64,000 nucleotides of DNA from Ochotona curzoniae (taxonomy: Eukaryota; Chordata; Mammalia; Lagomorpha; Ochotonidae), in NCBI RefSeq assembly GCF_017591425.1, contig NW_024465885.1, forward strand, positions 39,688,501 through 39,752,500. Reading direction: 5' to 3'. Positions 27,301 through 42,600 of this stretch are shown in pieces (within the stretch, counting starts at the first letter, position 1; each line of letters begins with the position of its first letter). Below the pieces are notes generated by a model. That model was not told the DNA's origin. It searched no databases and saw nothing but the letters and a program-made list of their open reading frames with translations. The position numbers were made by a program, and so were the translations under genes.

Positions 27301-30300
27301 AATAAACAAATAAATAAATTGCATACAGAATAGCATTAGTTTGCAAAATCACTGGGAGTAGCTTTGTTACACTAAAAAATCTTAGCGTATGAAACTAAAA
27401 AAAAAAAAAATGGTTTATCTTTTAAGCCATACTACAAAGATTGACAATGATTGGGCATGCTTACAAAATTAAGACATCCAACTAAGTCCTGTTTATTCTT
27501 AATCAGTAATATGTCAGCAAAAGCACACAAAAGCAGTATTTTTCCCTACCATTTTTAACATGCTGAGACAACACCAACTTTAGCAGAGTCCATTTTTCGG
27601 AGAAGTAGGATTCTGAAGTAGATTGTAAGTTCTTTTTATTACAAAGTTCGTCTGCCAAAGTTACCAGTTTCTCTCCAAGTGTATCACCTTTTAGCCAAGG
27701 TGTTACTGAAGCATGCTTATCTGAACCAGAACATGCCTAAAACCATAAGATTGAAACAAAGGTCAGATTCAAGATCAAAACCTTCTTGCCAGCCTTCATG
27801 GCTCCAATTCCATCTCCCAGCATTCCCCCGCCCTTTCCTCCTCCTTGGTTCCAGGAAACCGCTATCTTCCTGGTCTCCCATTAAACCTGGCTTTTCTGCT
27901 CTTCCACAATGTGTTCCTGCTACCTTCCCAACCATAAATATTCCATCCATTTCCTGCCAAACTCCCTTCCGTTCTTCAAAATGGTACAAATGCCATGTTT
28001 ATAAAGTCTCCCCATCCACTGGAACCTGCAATGATCACTGCTTTTCTCGGAGTTTCTAAAGCACTTACTGTACTGTATTAACATGTAAAGGTTCACCTGT
28101 CTGCATCTTGTCTTTCCAATGAAACTTTAACGTCCTGGAGGGCAGAGAACTCTTAAACTTCTTTGACACCTGCTGTCAGCACTTCAGGCATGTTCACTGA
28201 ATGATGAGTGTGTGAACTTAAATGACAGATTTAACCACTCTAAGGATATTACATTTTTCTTAATTAATTTTGTAAAAATTCAATTTGAAAATGGGAGTCA
28301 ACCCCTAAATTCTCTGAAAAATGGTTCCTAAAGCCAGGTATCTGACAGTAACTTCTTTATTTTGATGAAATGGGGAGGGGGAGAGAACTTGTAAATCCAC
28401 CCCGAAAAGAATGCTGATCCAGGTGCCAGAGCTTCTCTGCAAGGGCTGAGAAGGAAGGAGTGTGCAACTTGGCTCATTTCAAAGCAATCTGGAAAAAAAA
28501 AATCCAAGTGCAGATTGGGTAATGTCTAAAAAACTGCTTATTCTTCTAATTTTAAAGAAAACTGTAGGTAACTAGAGCTACCAATAAATGAGCCTTATAA
28601 TCCTGAGGAAATTTCTTCACCAGGTTCAATTTAAAACAACAACAACAACAACAACACACTAACATTTAGGAGGGTTATAATACTGGTTTTCTAATGTAGT
28701 TTATTAATAAATTCAACCACACCTATTGAATCCTGGCATAGATATTTAAAATTCTCTGTCAAGTTAGCAAGCCAGGAATTTCAAGGTACTAATGTATCTG
28801 ATGAAACAATCTTTACAGCTGCCAAAAAATGGGGTAGCTGACAGCAGCGAGCCACAGGACAGAAGGCAAACACTAGCTAGGAATTTTAATACCCAAGAAA
28901 GAGATACTTTACCATGACAAATACAAGTCTGTAAACCACATTCCTAAGTTGGCAATGGATCCCTCAGCCTGCTCCTACAAAATCATTAATTCCAGCCCAA
29001 CACAGTAGCCTAGCAGCTAAAGTCCTTGCCTTGAATACACTGGGATCCCATATGCATGCTGGTTCATGTCCCAGCTGCTCCACTTCCCATCCAGCTCCCT
29101 GCTTGTGACCTTGGAAAGCAGTTGAAGACGGCTCAAGGCTTTGGGACCCTGCATCCACGTGGGAGACCAGGAAGAGGCTCGAGGCTCCTGACTCCTGGCT
29201 TCGGATCGGCTCAGCTCTGGCCATTGCAGCCACTTGGGGAGTGAACCAGTGAAAGCAAGATCTTCCTATCTCTCCTTCTCTCTGTAACTATGACTTTGCA
29301 ATAAAAATAAATAGGGATGACACACTGAACTTTCCAAAACTTGTACATTCTCTGATATACTTAACCGGAAAAGTAACAGAATGTAAGGCAAAGACCAAAT
29401 GTTTTCTTAAATTAGGAAACGTTACAATAGCATAGAGGTTTTCTAGTGTAAACATCTTACCACTTGAAACTATGACAATGGTTTTAGTTTCTCTATATTC
29501 ATGAATAAAATTACAGAGAAAAAAATTCCTGAGATACCTTTTCAATAACCTGAAGAAGAGAATTCCAGTGTAGGTGCTCCTGAAAGAAGAAAAAGATTTA
29601 GAAACACTCTACTAGAACAAACACTAAAAAACTCTCCCCCCTTTTTTTAATCATGCTAGTATTGTTAAACATTTATGAAGCACTATCAGATACTTCCCAA
29701 ATTACAATCAAGAATATATTACTTATCTTAAAACTGATCTTCAGTAAAAAAGAAATCCAAAATAATTCATGGGCAGCCATTATTAAAACTGATGACAAAG
29801 GGAGGAGCCAGTACTGTGGCATAGGAGATTAAGCCATGGACACGGCGCGGTAGCCTAGTGGCTAAACTCCTTGCCTTGCACGCACCAGGTTCCCATATGA
29901 GCACTGGTTCTAATCCCTGTCGCCCCACTTTCCATCCACCTCCCTGCTTGTATCCTGGGAAAGCAGTTGCGGATGGCTCAATGCCTTGGGCCTCTACAAC
30001 CGAACACAGGAGACCCAGAAGCTCCTGGCTCCTGGCTTCAGATCAACTCAGCTCTGGCCGTTGGGACCAATGAGGAGTGAACTGGCGAACAGAAGATCTT
30101 CTCTGCATATCTGATTTTCCAATTAAAAAAAAAAACAAATCAATCTGGCTTAGCGCTGTGCCCTAGGGGCTAACGTCCTTGAACACACCTGGATCACATA
30201 TGGGCCGGTTCTAATCCCAGCAGCCCTGCTTCCCATCCAGTTCCCTGCTTGTGGCCTGGGAAAGCAGTCAAGGACGGCCCAAAGTCTTGGGACTCTGCAC

Positions 30301-33300
30301 CCAATTGGGAGATGTAGAGGACGTTCCTGGTTCCTGGCTTAGGATCGGTGCAGCTTTGGCCACAGTGGTCACTTGCGGAGTGAACCATCGGACGGAAGAT
30401 CTTCCTCTCTGTCTCTCCTCCTCTCTGTATATATCTGACTTTCCAATAAGAATAAGTAAATCTTTTTTAAAAAATCAATCTTTAAAAAAAAGTATAAGCC
30501 TATGTAACATATTCTAAAAAATAAAAAGAAAGAAACAAAAAAAGGTGGTTAAGCCACTAGCTGAGACCCCAACATCGCACACGAACATTCAGCTTCCACT
30601 CCAGGTCTCTACTCACGTGCCCAGGAAAGCAGTGGAGGATGGCCCAAGTGCTGCGAGCCCTGCCACCACATCAGGGACCAGGATGGAGCTACACGCAACT
30701 GGCTTTGCTCTGGCTATGGCCATTTAGGAGTGAACCAGCTCATCCAAAAGCTCTCCCTGCCCCCTCTCACTCTTCTGACTTTCAAATAAATGAATAAATG
30801 TTACAAGAAAAAGAAACGAAATTAACACAACAGTAAGGAGTATAGGCATTTGGAAGAGCAGCTGAGATACCAACCGAGACTGCCCCTTGCCATATTGGGA
30901 AGTTCAAGTACATGCTTCACTCCTGATTCTGGTCTCTTACTAAAAAGCATACCCTACAAAGCAACAGTGATGGTTCAAGTTCTTAGATCCTGTTACCCAA
31001 AGGGGTTTCTGGGCTCGAGCTCTCGGCTCCTGGCTTCAGCATGGCCAGGTGTTAGGTACCGTGTTGTGCTTACGGGGAGTAAGTCAGCAAATGAGCGAGC
31101 TCAGCCTGTCTCCCGGATCTCTGCTTGCTTGCTCTCTGCCTTTCCAGGGAGAGAAAGGATACAGAACACTCATACCTCAGAGATATCGTCCAAGACATCT
31201 TTTCTTTCCATATCATTATCACAGCAACGCAAGGCACTGTACAAAATGTCCACCAGGAACCCAGAATCCTTTCTTTGTTCTTCACTCAGCCAACCTATTA
31301 CTTTTCCATATAAGAACTTCACGGCGGGATTTTTCTGTGCGAGCTCGGTTATTGCAACAGATTTGGCTTTGACAATACTCCGGTTTTCATCACCAAGAAG
31401 CACTTGAAACACCTGGCTTGATGAGAAGGAGCCAAGCAGGGTAGACAGAAACCGCAAATGTTGCTCTGACTTCTTCTCATTGACATAGTTAATACTCATC
31501 TCGGCGAGCTTACACACTAAATCGTCCAAAGGTTTTTTCCTTAGAGGAGATAAGACGTCTGAGGAGTCACGAGCAGACCCAGGCACTAACTCAGTGGCCT
31601 CACTGTTCTCTCCTTCCGATGACATGCACTGCTCATTCTCTTTGTTACTTTCAGGTTCAGGTATCTCATCAGCAAATCTAACTTTACCATTTTTCCTCTT
31701 ACTGGACTTGATTGAGCTCTTTGGCTTCTGCAGCACCTGTAGTAAGTTACAGACGCCCAAAACGGATTTAACATCAGCTTCTGGCTCATCGATTTTCTCG
31801 ACGCAGATCTCTGATAATCGTTCCCAGAAATTCAGCAGGACATTTTCCAAGCCGTGAGCTGTCTGATTATCTTTATCCATGTCTGCTTTAGCTTCCCAGG
31901 AACTTAAGGTTTCTGCCAAACAATGAAACAGTTGCCCATTTTGCAATACTGGGTCTTTGAGAACCATATCAACAAAAGGAATCAACTGAAAAAGAATGTA
32001 AACGTGGAAAAGGTCATGGAGAGAAACGAATCATTCTGGAAAAGAGACTACATAAGCTTTCATATTTATTAACAGAAAAATACTAATCCTGCTGCAGAAC
32101 TCCAAGAAACATTAACTTGCAGATCATACAAAGAACTTAACAATGTCACCACATTCCATAAGAATTACTTCTTTTCTACAGTCTTGGTCAATAATACATA
32201 GTCCAACGGTGAGCATCATACGTGTTAAACTATGGCCTGGGACCACTGGCATCCCACAGGTAATGCCAGTTCAAGTCCCAGAGACTCCCCATCCTAGTTT
32301 CCCTGCTTCCATGCCTGGGAAGCCAGCCCTGGAGGACCCCAGGGCTCGAGGGTCTGCCTCCTCTGTGGGAGACACGGATGGAATTCTCAGCTCCTGGTTT
32401 CTTTCTTGCCCAGAGCCGGCCATTGTGTTTGGAGAAAGAAACTCCCCAATGGAAGCCCTCTCCTCTCCGCTTCTCTGCCTCTCTGGATCTCATCCTCTCT
32501 CTGCTCCCAGCCACTTCTCTCTCTCGATCACCTGTTTTTTTTCCTTCTTCTTCTTCTTTTTTAAACAACAAAAAAATATTTTCATTTGAAAGGCAATTGC
32601 AGACAGAGAAGAGACAAAGATTTTACATCCACTGGTTCACTCCCCGAATGCCCGCAACAGCCAGAACACTGAGAGTCCAAAGGCAGTAGCTTCTTCCAGG
32701 TCTCTCATGTGGGTGCAGCGGCCCAATGGCTTGGCCATCTTCCACTGCTTTCCCAGGCACATTAACAGAAATCTGGATCAGAAGCGAAACAGATGGGATT
32801 CAAACTGGTGCCCATATGGGATGCTGGTGCTTCAGGCACAGACCTCCACCATTCTGTCTTTCAAGTAAACAAATCTTTTTAAAAAATCACAAGTCTTGCA
32901 TCTTGTATTTACTCAATGTTTTGCAATTCCTATTTAACTGTTGACAAATATAAGACATGAGACCATAAGCCAATATGAAGAATACCCAGAGCCCACAAAA
33001 TTTCGTAACTCGAGTCTGGCGTGGCAAGCCTAGTGGCTAAAGTCCTCGCCTTGCACACACCGGGATCCTATATGGGCGCTGGCTCATGTCCCGGTGGCCT
33101 CGCTTCCCAGCCAGCTTGTTTCCTGTGGCGTGGGAAAGCAGTCGAGATGGCCCAAGGCCTTGGAACCCCGCATCCACGTGCGATACCTGGAAGTGGCTCC
33201 TGGCTCCTGACTTCGTATCGGCTCAGCTCTGGCCATTGTGGCCACTTGGGGAGTGAATCAGTGTGTGTAAGACCTTCCTTTCTGTCTCTCCTCCTCTCTG

Positions 33301-36300
33301 TATATCTGCCTTTCCAACAAAAATAAATCTTTTTTGAAAAATTCATAACTCTTGCTTAAATTACAAAAATAAGAGAACTATCTGAAATATCAACTCATGG
33401 GCTTTTAATCTGTTATTAAAAGTATGCCGGTAGAAACCGTAAGACATATTCCTATGTCTTATTTCTAAAAACCAAGCCAAAATTCTAACAACAACAACAA
33501 AAATACATTCGAATATTTTACAAGTAGTGATATAATGATGGCATTTGAACAATGCAAGGTGCATCCCTCAAATTCTTTTTTGTATGTAGTCGTTTTACAT
33601 CCAAAGACTAACTGGTCCTCAGGCATTGGGATTACAGTGGCTATGACAATATGGAATTCTTAGTGAAATGCCCACTGTGCGATTCGTGAATTACACAAAT
33701 GATATCTTTACAAGGCGGGCTAACAACTGAGAATAGTCGCAATAAGTCTGTTTACCATCAGTGTACAGAGGCGCAGGTGATTTTTAAGTTTTAAATACCT
33801 GATCATTTACGAGCATCTGTTCGATCGCTTCCTCACCTAAGTTTTGCTGCATTATAAAACGCAAACATTCAAAAAAGGCGGCTATCACCGCTGAGCACTC
33901 GGAACCACTTGATTTGATTCTCTCTGTTGACAGCCTAGAAAAGAATAAACAACTGTAGATTACTCTCGAGAAGAAGAAACCCCAAATGAACAAGACAAAG
34001 GCACTGGAGGCCTGGCAGCGTTGCAGCAGCTGAAGCCGCTGCCTGTGACGCGGGCATCCAACACCAGAGAGCTGATTCAGTCCCAGCTGCTTCACTTCCA
34101 ACCCAGCTCTCCACAAACTGCCTGGGAGGGCAGCAGGGGTATCCACGAGGGAGACCCAGAGGGAGCATCACACTGGTGGCTTCAGCCTGGTCCAGCCACA
34201 GTCAGAGAGGTAAATTTGGAGAGGAAACTAATGGATGGAAGATTTTTCTGTCACTCTGCCTTTCAAATACATAAATCTTAACAAAATAGGGGCCAGCATT
34301 GTAGCATATCATGCTAATCCCCCGCCCACAAGTACAGGCAACCTATGGGCACCAATTCATGTACCAGCTACTTCGCTTCCAATCCAGCTCTCTGCTAATC
34401 AGCTGGGAGGGCAGGAAGCTCCTGGCTCCCTATCAGCCCGGCCACCGCCATTGTGGCTATTTGGGGAGTGAAACAGCAGATGGAAGACCTCTCTCTCTCT
34501 CTCTCTCTGTAATTCTCTCTCCATTGAAAATAAATAAATCTCAAAAAAAATTTAAAACTAAAACAAAAGAAAAATAAAGATATTACAAAGATGTGATCCC
34601 CTTAAATAAGAGACTGATGGAATTTTGAGTCCTTATGAGAGACTGTACGATTGTAGCAACATGGAGAAAATCTGTCAGGGGTGGGAGGAAATCCCAGGCT
34701 ATACAAAATCATTCCAAAATTTCAACACAACAACAAAATAAACAAAAAATAAAGCAGAGACATGCTAAACACAACAAACAAACAGGTGTGATCCCCAAAC
34801 AGGACATTTTTTTTTAAGATTTATTTATTTTTTATTGGCAAGTGAGATATATAGAGAGGAAGAGAGACACAGAAGAAGATCTTCTGTCCGATGGTTCACT
34901 CTCCAAGTGGCAGCAACAGCTGGAGCTGAGCCAATCTGAAGCTAGGAGCCAGGAGTTTCTTCTGGGTCACCCATGTGGGTACAGGGTCCCAATGCTTTGG
35001 GCCGTCCTCGCCTGCTTTCTCAGGCCACAAGCAGGGAGCTGGATGGGAAGGGAGGCTGCCGGGATTAGAACTGGCGCCCATATGGGATCCCAGTGTGTTC
35101 AAGTGAGGACTTTAATCACTACGCTATTTCGTTGGGCCCCAAACACGAAATTTTTTAAATGAAAATAATTGCAACTGACACTGTGGTGCAATACGGTTAC
35201 ACAGCCACCTGTGATACCAACATCCCATATGAGCGCAGGTTCAAAAACCAGCAGTTGTACTTCCAACCCAGCTCTTTGTGAACGTTACCTGGGAAACCAG
35301 CAGAGCGTCGGAGTACTTGGGCCCTGCCACCTACATGGGAACCCAGAAAAAGCTACTGGATCCAGGAACAATCCCTGCCCATTGCAGCATTTTCAGGAAT
35401 GAATCAGCAGATGGAGGATCCTTCTCTGTGTTTCCCTCTCTCTATTCATTCTACCTTTCAAACAAATACATCTTTTAAAAATTAACTAAAAGCCTCATAG
35501 GCTAAGAACAACCAAAATATATTAACAGACCAATGAGAAAATATTAAGGAGGAGAAAAATCGTATTTTCAAAATTTATCAGAAAAAGCTAAGACTATGTG
35601 TTTTATGACATTTTGCCTTTGACGGAGAAGATTTAATCAAATGGGGAATGGTTTGGGGTGGAGTGCAGGGCAGAGGCAGGCATCTGACCTAAGCTAAGTT
35701 GCCTGCCAAGATGCACCCAGTCCTTACACAGTGCTGGTGGCTTTGGACTCCAGCTCCCCGCTCGCAGGCTGCGAGACTGCACTAACGGCTGCGGGCAGCT
35801 GAGTCCAGGCCACGCACAGGGAAGACGAGGGCCGAAACCCTGGCTCCTGTTTCACCTCAGTCCTGCTCCAGCTAACAGATATACCTGGGAAGTGAACCAG
35901 TAAATGGCAGGGCTGCCTGTCATTTAAGTTAACTTTAAAATGTTTAGAATTTTAATCATTGCTAAAACTGTCTTTCAAATGCAATAAATGCACTGAGTTT
36001 TTCCAAGCATGAATTTGAACAGCATTATTTTGCTTTATGGAATGTTTTAAAACTTCACTGGATTGCATTTTTGCACTTACGCATTGTTATTTCCAAATTT
36101 TAAAACTGGACTATTTTCGCCTAGCAGCTACCTTATAATACTTACCTTTCTTGGTAGTATTTAAGTTCTGAAAGTATCCAAAACAGGATTATAATCATAA
36201 TTCTCTGAAAACTTTTCAGTGTGTAATGAATAGCAAAGTAATTTGTAAAAACTTACATATGAAAACAACAAACATCTTGCTTTAAAAATAAAGAATGTTA

Positions 36301-39300
36301 AATCCTTACCCTGCAACAAGAGATGTGAGGAAATTTTTGAAGAAATCCAGCTTTGGATCTGTGATGGACTGAGGAAGTTTGCTGAGGAATGGCAGAAGGT
36401 AGGGATGGATGACAGTGGCGAGGCCCCGGCCACCCTCGCGAATCAGAGTGGACAGCTTGGGAAACACACTTTTTTTGGCATTTACATGAAGCCAACAGTC
36501 CTAAGCAAAGAAAAGACTGTTATCAGCAATTAAAGACCTTAAGCAGATTTTCTCAATTAAGAGACAATTCACAGGGCCCGGCACAATAGCGTGATGGTTA
36601 AGGTCCTCGCCTTGAACGCGCCAGGATCCCATGTGGACACCGGTTCTAATCCGGCAGCTCCACTTCCCATTCAGCTCCCTGCTTGTGCCCTGGGAAAGCA
36701 GTCAAGGACGGCCCAAAGTCTTAGGACCCTGCACCCGTGTGGGAGACCCGGAAGGAAGCTCCTGGCTTCTGGCTCCGGATCAGCACAGCACTAGTCGTTG
36801 CAGCTCACTTGGAGAGTGAATCATCGGACAGAAGATCTTCCTCTCTGTCTCTCCTCCTCTCTGTACATCTGCCTTTCCCATAAAATAAATAAATTTTAAG
36901 AAAAAAAAAAAAAAGAGACAATTCACAGAGTCAAAAATAAAAGCAAAAAGTATTTTATCTAGAAGGAAAATCTCTCACCTCTACTAAAAACTAAAATTCA
37001 TACTCTGGCCACCCCACTTCCTATCCAGTTCCCTGCTGTGGTTTGAGAAAGCTGTGTAGGATGGCCCAAAGCTTTGGGACCCTGCACCCATGTGGGAGAC
37101 CCCAAAGAAGACCCTGCCTCCTGGTTTCAGATCAGCACCTCGGTTACTTTGGGAGTGAACCATCAGACAGAAGATCTTCATCTGTCTCTCCTCTCTGTAT
37201 ATCTGCCTTTCCAATGAGAATAAATAAATCTTTAAAAAAAAAAAACTAAAATTCTGACATTATGAATATTATAAATGATAACGATACATTATACATGCCC
37301 ACAGGATAATGCTGCTCATTAATACTGGACTGGGACCAGCACTGTGGCACAACCAGTGACGTCCTGACCTAGACACTGCATCCCATATGAGATGCAGTCA
37401 GTCCCGCCTCTCCACGCCTGATCCAGTTCCCTGCTAACACACCTAGGACAGCGTGAAAGATGGCCCAGGTACTTGGGGCCTAGCCACCCACATGGCAGAC
37501 TCCTGTGCAGTTTCAGGCCCAACCCAGACCATTGCAGCCATCAGGGAGTGAACCAGTACAAGGAAGATCTCTCTATCTTTTCAATAAATAAATGAGCCTT
37601 AAAATGAGAGACAAAAAAGCCGCTTTCTAACAGGGACAGCTATATTTTACCTTTCCCTCAGGTCATGTGGGGCTCAGGGATAAAGAGGTCACTAAGTCAA
37701 TAACATGGTGACTAACGGTCAAGGTCACTGGGTTACAGCAGGCAAGATGGCGGCCAAGGACAGAGCCCTGGGCCTGAACCAGGGCAGGGGTCAGGTCGTT
37801 TCAAAGAAAGACTGATCGTCCAGGGCCATTTCGCTCACCCACCCCTGGCCTAAGGGAGGTGGCTTCCGCAATCCTGCTCCTAGTAATTGGCTCCTAGTTT
37901 CTCCCCTCCGGGAACTCCTGAAATTCCTGGCCTGAGGCTTATCCCTTACCCTACAGAAACTGAATTTCCCCAATAAATCGGAACTGCTGAGACAGAAGCC
38001 CTGTCCGTCTGTCTCTCGCGGGCCGGGAGGCTGGTGGCGGGCAGCAGGCTCATCCCCTCCGACAATGGGGTATCAGAGGAATCTGTAGGGGAGACCCCAT
38101 GAGGTCACATACACTTCACGTGACTGTTAACACTGGCAAATGCAATGCAACATACAAACTACATCTTATATTCAGTTTAAGCTTTACAACAAGCTTTAAT
38201 TAGCATTTTGTTTCAAGTGTCTTAGTTTTAAGATTTTTTTTAGACAGATTTACAGAGAGAAGGAAAGACCAGAGATCTTCCATCTGCTGGTTTGATCCTC
38301 AAATGGCCACCATGACCACAACGAAGCCAACATAAAGCCAGCAACCAGCAGCTTCTGCAGGATCTTCCACACTGCCCAGGCCACAAGCAAGAAGCTAGAA
38401 GGGAAGTGGAGCATCCGGGACATGAACTGGTGCTCATATGGGATGCTGGTGCTGCCAGTGGATTAACTGGTTGAACCACTGCACCAGCTCCCAAATAGCC
38501 TAGTTCTAAGACAGCAGGTTTTTTTTTTTTTTTCCCCAGTGAGTTTTAAACATCATAATCAGTTCTGTCTTGTGTGGTATCTAAGGGTTCTGAAACATAA
38601 GATGCGGAGTATTCACTGCGTAACTGTGCCTCTTCCACATACCTCAATAGTTGTAACTGTGTAGAGGACAGCTTCCCAGAGAGCCGGGCACACCATGGGG
38701 TCGCTGTCATCAATGCTGAGTAGAACTGAAGGGCTCACTTTGGAGGCTTCCTCTTTCATCAACTGTGGAATACGCTGGCACAAAGCAGACACTAACTCAA
38801 AATAAGCTGAGCGGATCTGAAAGAAACAAAGCTGAATTAAATGACAGCCTTGCAAGATGCTTTATGGTCGGATTACTCGCATTAACTCCCCACTAACAAT
38901 ACTGAAAGGGCTTGAAACGCTTTTTAAAATCTTCATAAGAACATCAAAAGGCTAAAAAGACAATAGCAATCTTTAAAGCAAATGTGAAATTGGAAAGGAT
39001 TACTTGGATTTTCTCTTTCACTGGCAAAACAAGTACAAAACATGTTTAGTTTCAGGAAGCCTTCTTCTGGAATTACCACAATCACTTAACAAAAGCTGAG
39101 GCACCATGAGCCACGGCTAACAGTAATACAAATAGCAGAAATCCAAAAGATTTCAAATTTTAGATTTATCAGTCACATAACCCTACATGACAGATATATA
39201 CAACTACCATAAAACAACATTTATTATATTTAAAAAGTAACTTTAAAAAGTCTGCGCTGACAGGTCCTGGGACTGGGCCTCCTCGGTTGCTGATGCCCAT

Positions 39301-39601
39301 GCAATGGACAAACATGTCCAGAGGCACAATGGGACAGGACCACTAGCTCATCTAGGACAGCAGGGCACAGCAACTGTCTCATCAGATGATGGAAAGCAGA
39401 ACAGGTTGGACAACTCTCCTGGCCAAGCTTTGCAGCAAGTGTCTGGGTCTGTGCATGCACTAGGGTGAGCTTGGTCAGCCAACAGACCTTTGATAGATTT
39501 CCTGCAACAAAGCTAACAATGTCTAAGAACTAACACAATTGTTCAGCTCAACTAACATCTTGAGAATATTCTTCCCCAAATCAAGGTCTCTAAGATCACA
39601 A

Positions 39602-39633
<32 letters not shown>

Positions 39634-42600
39634 ACACACACAAACTTCAAGCATTTGTCCCACCCACCTTCCTCCATACCTCAACTTCCTGCACCCTAAT
39701 CGGAGTAACCAGAGGGCCACATGGGTGTGCATCCCTCTCAGCTATGTAAACAATATTAAAAATAAAACAAAAAAATTTTTTAATCTGCATGGAAATAAAT
39801 CTGGAAGCAGCTTTTCAGATTTAAAAAAAAAAGTGCAATTCCTAAGCTAAAAGTGAATAATTAAAATGCAAAACTCAATTCAGTTTCAGAGCAGTGCTTT
39901 CCTCCAGATACTGAAACTTACTCCCCAATGCGACAGCAAGAACAGGTGGTGCCATGGGGAGGCTACTGAGTCTGGAGGACTCCACCCTCATGAATGGCAT
40001 TATGGTCCTTTTCCCACCCCTTTGTCCTATGACAACTCAACAAGGCACCATCTTTCAAGCAAAGCACGTCCTTATGAGAAAATTAATTTGCTGGTGCCTT
40101 GATGTTGCACCTCCCAGTCTCAAGAGCTGTGAAAAACACATTTCTATCACTTACATACTAGTCTACAGTTCCTTGCTCTGGTGACCTGAGCAGATCCTGT
40201 TTTCTACCAAGACAGAATCCAGAGCAGGCACCTGCTGCAGCCATTCAGATGCTGCACCACAGTGTACTGAGGGCTCAGTGCAAACTCCGATACTAAATTA
40301 AAAACATACATAAAGGCTCGGGTCTCAAAAACATCTGCAGCCCGACTTTTGAAGTTTCCATTTTTGAAAAAATCACCCACTTTCTAAAATCTGTGAACCC
40401 AGTATCAAGTCACAATCTTTTTTAAAGATTGATTTATTTTTATTGGAAAGTCAGATTTTACACAGAAAAGGAGAGACAGGAAGGTCTTCCATCCACTGGT
40501 TCACTCCCCAAGTGACCGTGATGGCTGGAGCTGAGCCAATCCAAAGCCAGGAACCAAGAGCCTTTTACAGGTCTCCCATGCAAGTGCAGCCTTGAGACAT
40601 TCTCAACTGCTTTTCCCGGCCACAAGCAGGGAGCTGGATGGGAAGTGGGATTAGAACCGGCACCCATACAGGATCCTGGCATGTGCAAGGCAAGGACTTT
40701 AGCCACTAGGCTGCCGTTCTGGGCCCAAAAGTCAGTTTTTTAGCATAGTTTGTGAACATGCCCAGAATAATACAAAATGTGAGCCACTAACATGCGTAAT
40801 CCCAAAGGAGAGAAGACAGTGCTCCACCTTTATGTTTCAACTCTCACAACAGAAACAAGCACCGTTTACACTGCGTCCTCGGTTTTTAAGCTACTGAGCT
40901 TTTGGGTGATGATCTGTTGACTTAAATGGCCTATCTGTGTTGTTTTACCTGCTGAGTTGAAGTATAAGAAGGCCGAGACGTGCCTTGCATGAGATAAGCT
41001 ATGTGCAGCCTTCAGTGTACTAATTCATGAGTTTAACATCAACAGATGAATGATAAGCAAGTATTTTAAACATTATATATGGATCAGTTGACTAAAACAG
41101 AACAGTATTTCCTCTATTTCAGCAATAATCCAATAACTAAGTGTTCATAGGAACTTTTTCTTCCCAAGATTTATTTTACTCTCATGTGAAAGGCAGAGTT
41201 ACAAAGACAGGAGAGACACAAAGACATCTTTCATCTGCTGGGTCACAAATGGCTGTGATGGCCAGAACGGATGCAATCTGAGACAGGAGCCAAGAGCTTC
41301 CTCTGGGTCTCCCATACAGGTGCAGGGACTCAAGGACTTCAGCCACCATCTTCTGCTTTTCCAGGCCATAGCAGAAAGCTTGACTGGAAGCACAGCATCT
41401 GGGGCCTGAACCACAGCCAATGGGATATTAGCACCACAGGCAGAGGCTTAGCTATCATGCCATAGCACCATCTTTATGAGGACTTTAGAACATAATTACA
41501 ATGAATAACGAGAATCAATTACATAAACAAAAGGACATATGTCCAAAATATTCCATCAGCTGCTGGAGAGGGTAAATTCAGAGTGAGGAGGCTAGCACAG
41601 CGACACGGTGTGTAAAGTAGCCACCTGCAACCCCAGCTTCCCCTAAGAGTGCCGATTCTAGTCCCAGATGTGCCATTTCCAATTTGGTTTCCTGTTAACG
41701 CATCTGAGAAAGCAGTGGAAGATGGCCTAAATGCATGTGCCCCTTGGATGAAACTCCTGGCTCACAGCTTCAGTTTGCCCCAGCCCCAACCATTATGGCC
41801 ATTTTCAGAGTGAAGCAGTGGATACAGGAGATATCGCTCTCTCTCTCTTTTTTTTTTTCCCTCTCTCTCCCCCATCTCTCTAGAATCCTAGCTTCCATAG
41901 AAATAATGCTTAAAAAAAGAGAAAAAGAAAATGCACAGACAGGGATTCAGTGAAAACTAATTACATGAAATGAAAGGTGTCGTTTTGGACCAGTGTTGTG
42001 CTGGCTCACGCCCTGGTGGCTCTGTCTCAGACCCAGCAAATCCGATCATGACCTGGGGAAAGCAGCAGAAGATGGCCTGTTATGCTTCCTCTTGGCTTTG
42101 GCCGGGGCTTGCCACTGTGGCCATCTGGGAAGTGAACGAGGAGATGGAAGAGGTCTCTCACTGTGTCTCTCCCTCCCTCTCTGTTAACTCTTTCAGATAA
42201 ATAAATGAGCTTCTCTTACACAAACAAACAAAAAAAGAAAGAAAGAGCCTTGAGCACACCAACAGTACTAAGGGACAAAAGAGACTGATACCTAAGGCTC
42301 AAACTAAATCTAAAAAATTAAAATAGAAAAAATTTAATCCACTCTTGAATGAGTCACCAGAAAGACATGCTTACAGATCTTTGACACAGAAAGCATAAAG
42401 TAAGCCAATAAGAACAAGCTAAAAGAAACCAGACAAATGCCTTTCACCCTTGAAAGAATGAAGATACCTGGGGTACACTGTGCTTTCCATACTTCCAGAA
42501 CTTGTTCTGTGACAGCAGAGATTTCAATTTCTCCTCCAGAGAGTCAAGTTCACTATCCGGTAAAAGGCAAAGCAATTTCTTTAATGCCAATAAGGAAGAA

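Noticed and set aside
37741..37973. Minus-strand frame of about 60 residues in the LTR-like segment
   Set aside because: Short, antisense to the LTR, and without similarity to any retroviral protein that I can see.
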